Below are positions 4,894 to 8,903 of a stretch of DNA of 8,903 bases, piece after piece. The position numbers were made by a program, and so were the translations under genes. The stretch lies in NCBI GenBank assembly GCA_964550025.1, contig CAZJYI010000289.1:1-8903 (forward strand), read 5' to 3'. Source of the DNA: CAZJYI01 sp964550025 (GTDB taxonomy: Bacteria > Verrucomicrobiota > Kiritimatiellia > UBA8416 > CAYOBW01). Below the pieces are notes generated by a model. It saw nothing but the letters and a program-made list of their open reading frames with translations, did not search any database and had not been told where the DNA came from. The stretch's first letter is position 1, and the number at the start of each line of letters is the position of its first letter.

Positions 4894-7800
4894 ATGAACC
4901 GCAAACCAGTGGCGCCTGCCATATTGCTCGTCGCCACTTGCTTCGGGTGTGTGCCGGAGGAGCGACACCACGCGGCAATTGAGCAGATGCTGGGCGAGCG
5001 GCGCAAGGCCAATTCAGCGTGGGTGCGCGCGCAGAGTTATCCCGCCTACAGCAACGACGATCCGGCCGATTTCTTTACCGATCCGGCGGTCTTGGCGGAA
5101 CAGCGTCGGCGCGGTGCGACAATGGTGAAGGCCATTGCCGCGGCGATTCGCGCCGGCAAGTCCGAATACACGCTGGAGCCGGGCGAATACCGAATCGCCG
5201 ACAACGCCGGCTGGGAGTTCAGCAATGTCACCAACTTCACCCTCAACGGCTCCGGCGCACGCATCTGGTTCGAGCGCAATGACCCGAATGATATCCCCAT
5301 GCGCTTGTTGGTGACGCGCTGCAAAGAGGTCACGTTCAGGAGACTCCAGCTCGACTTCGATCCGCCCGTCTTCATCCAGGGCACGATTACCAGGATTGCG
5401 GAAGACCGGAGAACGATCGACATGCAGATCGATCCGGCCTGGCCCAAGGTGGATGTGCCGGAAGGCGCGTTTACCATCTATACCCCCGACGGCGAGTACG
5501 TGCACCAGGTCGGGCGAGGCATGCATCACCGGGGGGCTGAACTGTTCGATGGTGACAAGCTGCGGATCAAAGTCTGGGAAGAGCGCGGTCTGGCGCCCAA
5601 CTTCGACGCGAACCGGCTCGCGTTTTTTGGCGACGACTATGCCGCCAAGCCGGGTCTTCTGATCGCACTCAACTATCGTCGCGCGCATGCGGTGACGACG
5701 ACGTACAGCGAGAGGATCACCTTCGAAGATGTCGATATCTGGCAGTCACCCGGCGGAGGATTCCACGAGGAATTCGGAATCGGCGGCAATGTGTATCGTC
5801 GTTGCCGCCTGATTCGCAAACCGGGCACACGGCGGATTCATTGCGGCACGGCGGACCACTTCCATTCGCGCGCACATAGAGATGGGCCGCAGATCATCGA
5901 GTGCGAGGCGGGCTACACGTCGGACGACATCATCAACATCTACGGGGCCTGGCGCTGGCTGCTGAAGCAGGAGGACGAGAAGACCGTCTGGGTCGCCAGC
6001 GCGGGCGGGGTGCCGATCGGCGACACGCTCACCTTCTATGGAAGAAAGCAGCTGACGACTATCGACGAGGCCGAAGTCGAAGGAGTCGAAGAGTTGACCG
6101 ATCCGAAGGAGCTGGCGGAAGCCCGGGCGATTCCCATTCCGAACTCCGCGATCCATATTGTCGCTTCGGCCCCGGGGAAAGTGGCAAAAGGGGAGGTCTT
6201 CCGCGTGACGCTGAAAACTGCGATCCGAAAGATCGAAGAAACCGAAGTGCTGATCGACGCTCACGGCTACGACGCCGAGAACCTGCTGGTGAAGGACTGC
6301 TATTTCCACGATTCCTTTTCGCGGGCGCTGCTGCTCGGCGGTACCGTCAAAGCGACGGTGGTGAACAACGTCTGGGACAGGATGAACCAGGGGGTTCACA
6401 TCTTCGAGGAGTCGTGGAAGTACTCGATGGGACCCGCTCCGCGGAACGTGACGTTCAGCAGGAACACCGTCATGAATATGGGTGCGGGAAGTGACGCGGT
6501 GACCGTGGCCCTGGTCCCCAAAGGGTTCAAGCTGATGAATACGCAGCCTTCCAGAAACATCGTGATCCGCGACAACCTCTTTATCAACTCCGCCGGGATT
6601 ACCATGCTGTTCGTCGACGGAGGGGAAATCCGCAACAACACCCTGGTCGAGCCGCGCGGGTTCGAGCGCTTCAGCAGACGTTTGGACACGAGTAGCCGGG
6701 AGCTGTTCGGCCACAAGAACTTCTTTCCAACGGGACGCAACAGTGCCATGTCGGTCTGGTCCTGCAAGAACGTCAACGTCAGCGGCAACACCGTCTACTG
6801 CTCCGGCCCCTCGGACGGCTTCGCTCCTCTCGACGTGGGACAGTGGACCGAGAATGTGGCGGACTCGGGGAACCGCATCTGTCCGTTTGGAGAGCGAATC
6901 AAGCAGTTTGATACGAGCGCCGACTCAAGCCTCAGTCCGCATCCCAACCTGATGTGGAAGAGAACAGTTCCGTTCGACCGTTACATAATCAACATCGCCC
7001 GGGATCCGGAGTTCAAAGAGACGGTCCTTAACGATTCAATCGAGAACGTCGCCCGCTACGTGCCGATGCAACCGCTGCAGCCGGGAAAGTACTTCTGGCA
7101 GGCAACCGGCAAAGACGGCGACGTTCAATCGGGGGAGTTTGTCGTTGCGGCGCCCCGTCAGACCATCACCGTTCCGGCGGGGAGTGGCCTGGCTGATATT
7201 CAGGCGGCAATAGCGTCCGCCGGGCCTTATGCCCGGATACAGTTTAAAAAGGCGAGATATCAAATCCACCCGAAGGACGACGATGTCGCGTTGTTCTGCC
7301 TGCGGGACAAACGCCATCTGATCATCGACGGCGGCGGAAGCGAATTCATGATTCACGGCGTTGTCGGCATCGTCGATGCCCTGCACTGCAAGGACATCAC
7401 GTTTCGTAACTTCACGGTAGATTACAATGCGCCGATACGGACGTCGCTGCGCGTCACCGGCGTCGATCCCGCGGGCGGAACCATTACGGCGAGGCTGCTC
7501 CCAGGACATCCAAGGCCCGAAGAGCATCCGGAGCGTTTCTGGGTTCAGCACACCGGCGACACGGCGATGATGGTCGACCCGGAGAAAGGCGGTATGGCGC
7601 CGCTGACCGACAACTGCACGGGCTCGGTTGTGCCGTGGAAAGTCCTTGGCGACGGCAACTACAGTATCAAGCTGACTCGAAGTGGACTGGCGCGGATGAA
7701 GCATATTCATCCCGGGCTGGTCTACACCTTGGGACCGCGCGGTCCGGCCGGCTTTGAAATCAACCTCTGCGAGAACATCACGCTTTGCGACATCCGAACG

Positions 7801-8829
7801 CTGATGGTTCCCGGCATTGGTATTAGTGCCGCCTTTGCGAACGACTTGAAGGTCTTCAAGGTGAAACTGACCCGGCGCAAAGATCGGTATGTTGCCGTGC
7901 AGAACGGGGGCACCAACCTGCGAAGCGCTCGAATCGGTGTATGGATGCAGGACTGCTTCTTCGAATGCACGGGTGACGACCTGAACCACAACAACACCCA
8001 GATCATCATGCCGCTGAAGCAACCCGCGCCCGACACGGTCATCGCTTCGACCGTTCAGGCCGGCTGCATGCATAAACCCGACGACCTGGACATCAAGCCG
8101 GGCGACCGCTTTCTGTTCTTCAACCGTGAAGAGGGCAGAGTCATCGCCGACGCCAGGATCAAAAAGGTCGATACGCCCGAGAGGTTCAAGAAGCGCATGA
8201 TCCTTTTGCAGTTTGACCGGGATCTTCCGACGCTGTCGCTCGCCGGGGAAAACGCGAGGTTGTCAAAGGAGGGGATGCGGCAGATCACCCAGCTGCATGC
8301 GGTCGACCGGGTTGCCGGAGATTTCGTCTTCAAGGACAACACCTTCGTCCGCGGACGGCGGATCGGCATTCTCACCAAGGGAGGCCCCGGACTGATTGAG
8401 GGCAACCACATGGAGTTTCTGGGCGGGAGCGGAGTGGACGCCTGGAACTGCCCATGGAGCGGATTCAATGCCCAGGACACGTTGATCAAGAACAACACCA
8501 TTATCAACCCGGACGTTACGGCCCGCAGAGACGATGCCGGCGGTGCCGGGATTCGCCTTATGGTGAACTGCGGCACCAGGGGAGCCGGCTACGACGGTAC
8601 CCCGGTTGATCCGCTGTATGACAACATTCAGATTATCGGCAACCGGATCGTCAATGCACCCGGTTACGGCATTACCTTCGAGGACGGAAGGAATATTGTC
8701 ATCAAGGACAACCAAATCGAAATCACCGACCCGTCCGTGCTCAGGCTTCCAGGCGCCAAAGCCATTCACACCGCAAGAGTTGAGAATCTGGTCATCGAGG
8801 GGAATAGGGTGAACTATCCGGGACATTGA
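4894..8829 (+). CDS. Exported two-headed parallel beta-helix (pectate-lyase-fold) protein, possible glycoside hydrolase
   Basis: This 1311-residue protein is built from two related right-handed beta-helix halves. Residues 1-19 are an export signal; C19 (CFGC) could be a lipoprotein cysteine, although the lipobox is imperfect. Half one (about 77-680) starts with an A-rich helix and LEPGEYRI, and has many rungs of the type NVTFSRNTV and NIVIRDNLFINSAG. It carries T319-A320-D321-H322-F323-H324 and S343-D344-D345-IINIYG. Residues 680-753 look like an Ig/FN3-type domain (Y-I-I-N-I-A-R-D-P-E-F, then LQPGKYFWQATGKDG). Half two (about 757-1311) again begins with a helix, LADIQAAIASAG, and has ECTGDDLNHN with D1028-D1029, but no ADHFH counterpart. 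The paired Asp arrangement recalls GH110-like alpha-1,3-galactosidase beta-helices and, more loosely, GH28/polysaccharide lyases. Family assignment is tentative and the substrate unknown. It is the last gene of the presumed operon. Confidence 0.8.
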   Translation: MNRKPVAPAILLVATCFGCVPEERHHAAIEQMLGERRKANSAWVRAQSYPAYSNDDPADFFTDPAVLAEQRRRGATMVKAIAAAIRAGKSEYTLEPGEYRIADNAGWEFSNVTNFTLNGSGARIWFERNDPNDIPMRLLVTRCKEVTFRRLQLDFDPPVFIQGTITRIAEDRRTIDMQIDPAWPKVDVPEGAFTIYTPDGEYVHQVGRGMHHRGAELFDGDKLRIKVWEERGLAPNFDANRLAFFGDDYAAKPGLLIALNYRRAHAVTTTYSERITFEDVDIWQSPGGGFHEEFGIGGNVYRRCRLIRKPGTRRIHCGTADHFHSRAHRDGPQIIECEAGYTSDDIINIYGAWRWLLKQEDEKTVWVASAGGVPIGDTLTFYGRKQLTTIDEAEVEGVEELTDPKELAEARAIPIPNSAIHIVASAPGKVAKGEVFRVTLKTAIRKIEETEVLIDAHGYDAENLLVKDCYFHDSFSRALLLGGTVKATVVNNVWDRMNQGVHIFEESWKYSMGPAPRNVTFSRNTVMNMGAGSDAVTVALVPKGFKLMNTQPSRNIVIRDNLFINSAGITMLFVDGGEIRNNTLVEPRGFERFSRRLDTSSRELFGHKNFFPTGRNSAMSVWSCKNVNVSGNTVYCSGPSDGFAPLDVGQWTENVADSGNRICPFGERIKQFDTSADSSLSPHPNLMWKRTVPFDRYIINIARDPEFKETVLNDSIENVARYVPMQPLQPGKYFWQATGKDGDVQSGEFVVAAPRQTITVPAGSGLADIQAAIASAGPYARIQFKKARYQIHPKDDDVALFCLRDKRHLIIDGGGSEFMIHGVVGIVDALHCKDITFRNFTVDYNAPIRTSLRVTGVDPAGGTITARLLPGHPRPEEHPERFWVQHTGDTAMMVDPEKGGMAPLTDNCTGSVVPWKVLGDGNYSIKLTRSGLARMKHIHPGLVYTLGPRGPAGFEINLCENITLCDIRTLMVPGIGISAAFANDLKVFKVKLTRRKDRYVAVQNGGTNLRSARIGVWMQDCFFECTGDDLNHNNTQIIMPLKQPAPDTVIASTVQAGCMHKPDDLDIKPGDRFLFFNREEGRVIADARIKKVDTPERFKKRMILLQFDRDLPTLSLAGENARLSKEGMRQITQLHAVDRVAGDFVFKDNTFVRGRRIGILTKGGPGLIEGNHMEFLGGSGVDAWNCPWSGFNAQDTLIKNNTIINPDVTARRDDAGGAGIRLMVNCGTRGAGYDGTPVDPLYDNIQIIGNRIVNAPGYGITFEDGRNIVIKDNQIEITDPSVLRLPGAKAIHTARVENLVIEGNRVNYPGH

Positions 8830-8903
8830 GGTGAGAGAGGGTGACGACGGTTCTGGATGCACCGGCACTCCGAGCGGTTGAAATGTGCTAGGGCCGGGTG
8901 AAA
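8830..8903. other. Trailing non-coding stretch, nothing recognised
   Basis: After the stop codon at 8827-8829 no Shine-Dalgarno-linked start, strong hairpin with T-run or repeat is seen. A weak pairing of GCACCGGC (8859-8866) with GCCGGGTG (8893-8900) needs a bulge and is not called a terminator. Confidence 0.5.

Noticed and set aside
5746..6714. Long minus-strand open frame (322 codons) opposite the first beta-helix half
   Set aside because: It lies wholly antisense to a well-supported gene with clear rungs and motifs, as is common in GC-rich coding DNA; no family features are seen.
7036..8073. Minus-strand open frame of 345 codons opposite the second beta-helix half
   Set aside because: It is a shadow of the plus-strand gene; its composition is that of an antisense frame and no start signal is evident.
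8841..8891. GTG-initiated 16-codon frame after the last gene
   Set aside because: It is too short to judge, has no recognisable product, and the AGAGAGG before it is too close to the GTG to be a normal ribosome site.
8859..8900. Rho-independent terminator for the operon
   Set aside because: The pairing needs a bulge, the loop is long and no T-run follows before the window ends.

Overview
The window looks like a GC-rich bacterial accessory region. It most resembles the Planctomycetota-Verrucomicrobiota-Lentisphaerota-Kiritimatiellota (PVC) group. That is an inference from gene style: an AraC-type regulator beside secreted glycan-active enzymes, a LamG-like tandem-repeat exoprotein, a divergent GH32 subfamily, and long pectate-lyase-fold beta-helix proteins. 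No rRNA, tRNA, CRISPR array or autonomous transposase gene was seen.

Layout, all on the + strand: (1) 2-196, the last 64 codons of an AraC/XylS-family regulator, cut by the window edge. (2) 197-809, a 613-base gap. Most of it is a strongly palindromic, non-coding element at about 224-619. Its ends are 38-bp imperfect inverted repeats (30/38 matching), each end is itself a hairpin, and its core holds two opposed arrays of a 13-bp repeat (five units, then four). It looks like a non-autonomous mobile element (MITE-like or fold-back). A possible extended -10 promoter and a leader follow. (3) 810-3143, a secreted protein made of three near-identical 244-246-residue LamG/concanavalin A-like modules. 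(4) 3225-4871, a secreted GH32-type protein with altered active-site motifs. (5) 4894-8829, a 1311-residue exported protein with two beta-helix halves joined by an Ig/FN3-like segment. (6) 8830-8903, no recognisable feature.

Genes 3-5 are co-directional with gaps of 81 and 22 bases, each has a Shine-Dalgarno sequence, and each has an export signal. They probably form one operon for binding and cleaving an extracellular or periplasmic glycan. A fructan-like substrate is suggested only by the GH32 fold, and the altered catalytic motifs make even that uncertain. The AraC-type regulator upstream is a plausible controller, but it is separated by the palindromic element and nothing in the sequence proves the link.

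The least ordinary parts are the palindromic element, the recent triplication inside the LamG-like gene, the GH32 active-site substitutions, and the two-headed beta-helix protein whose second half keeps only part of the presumed active site.
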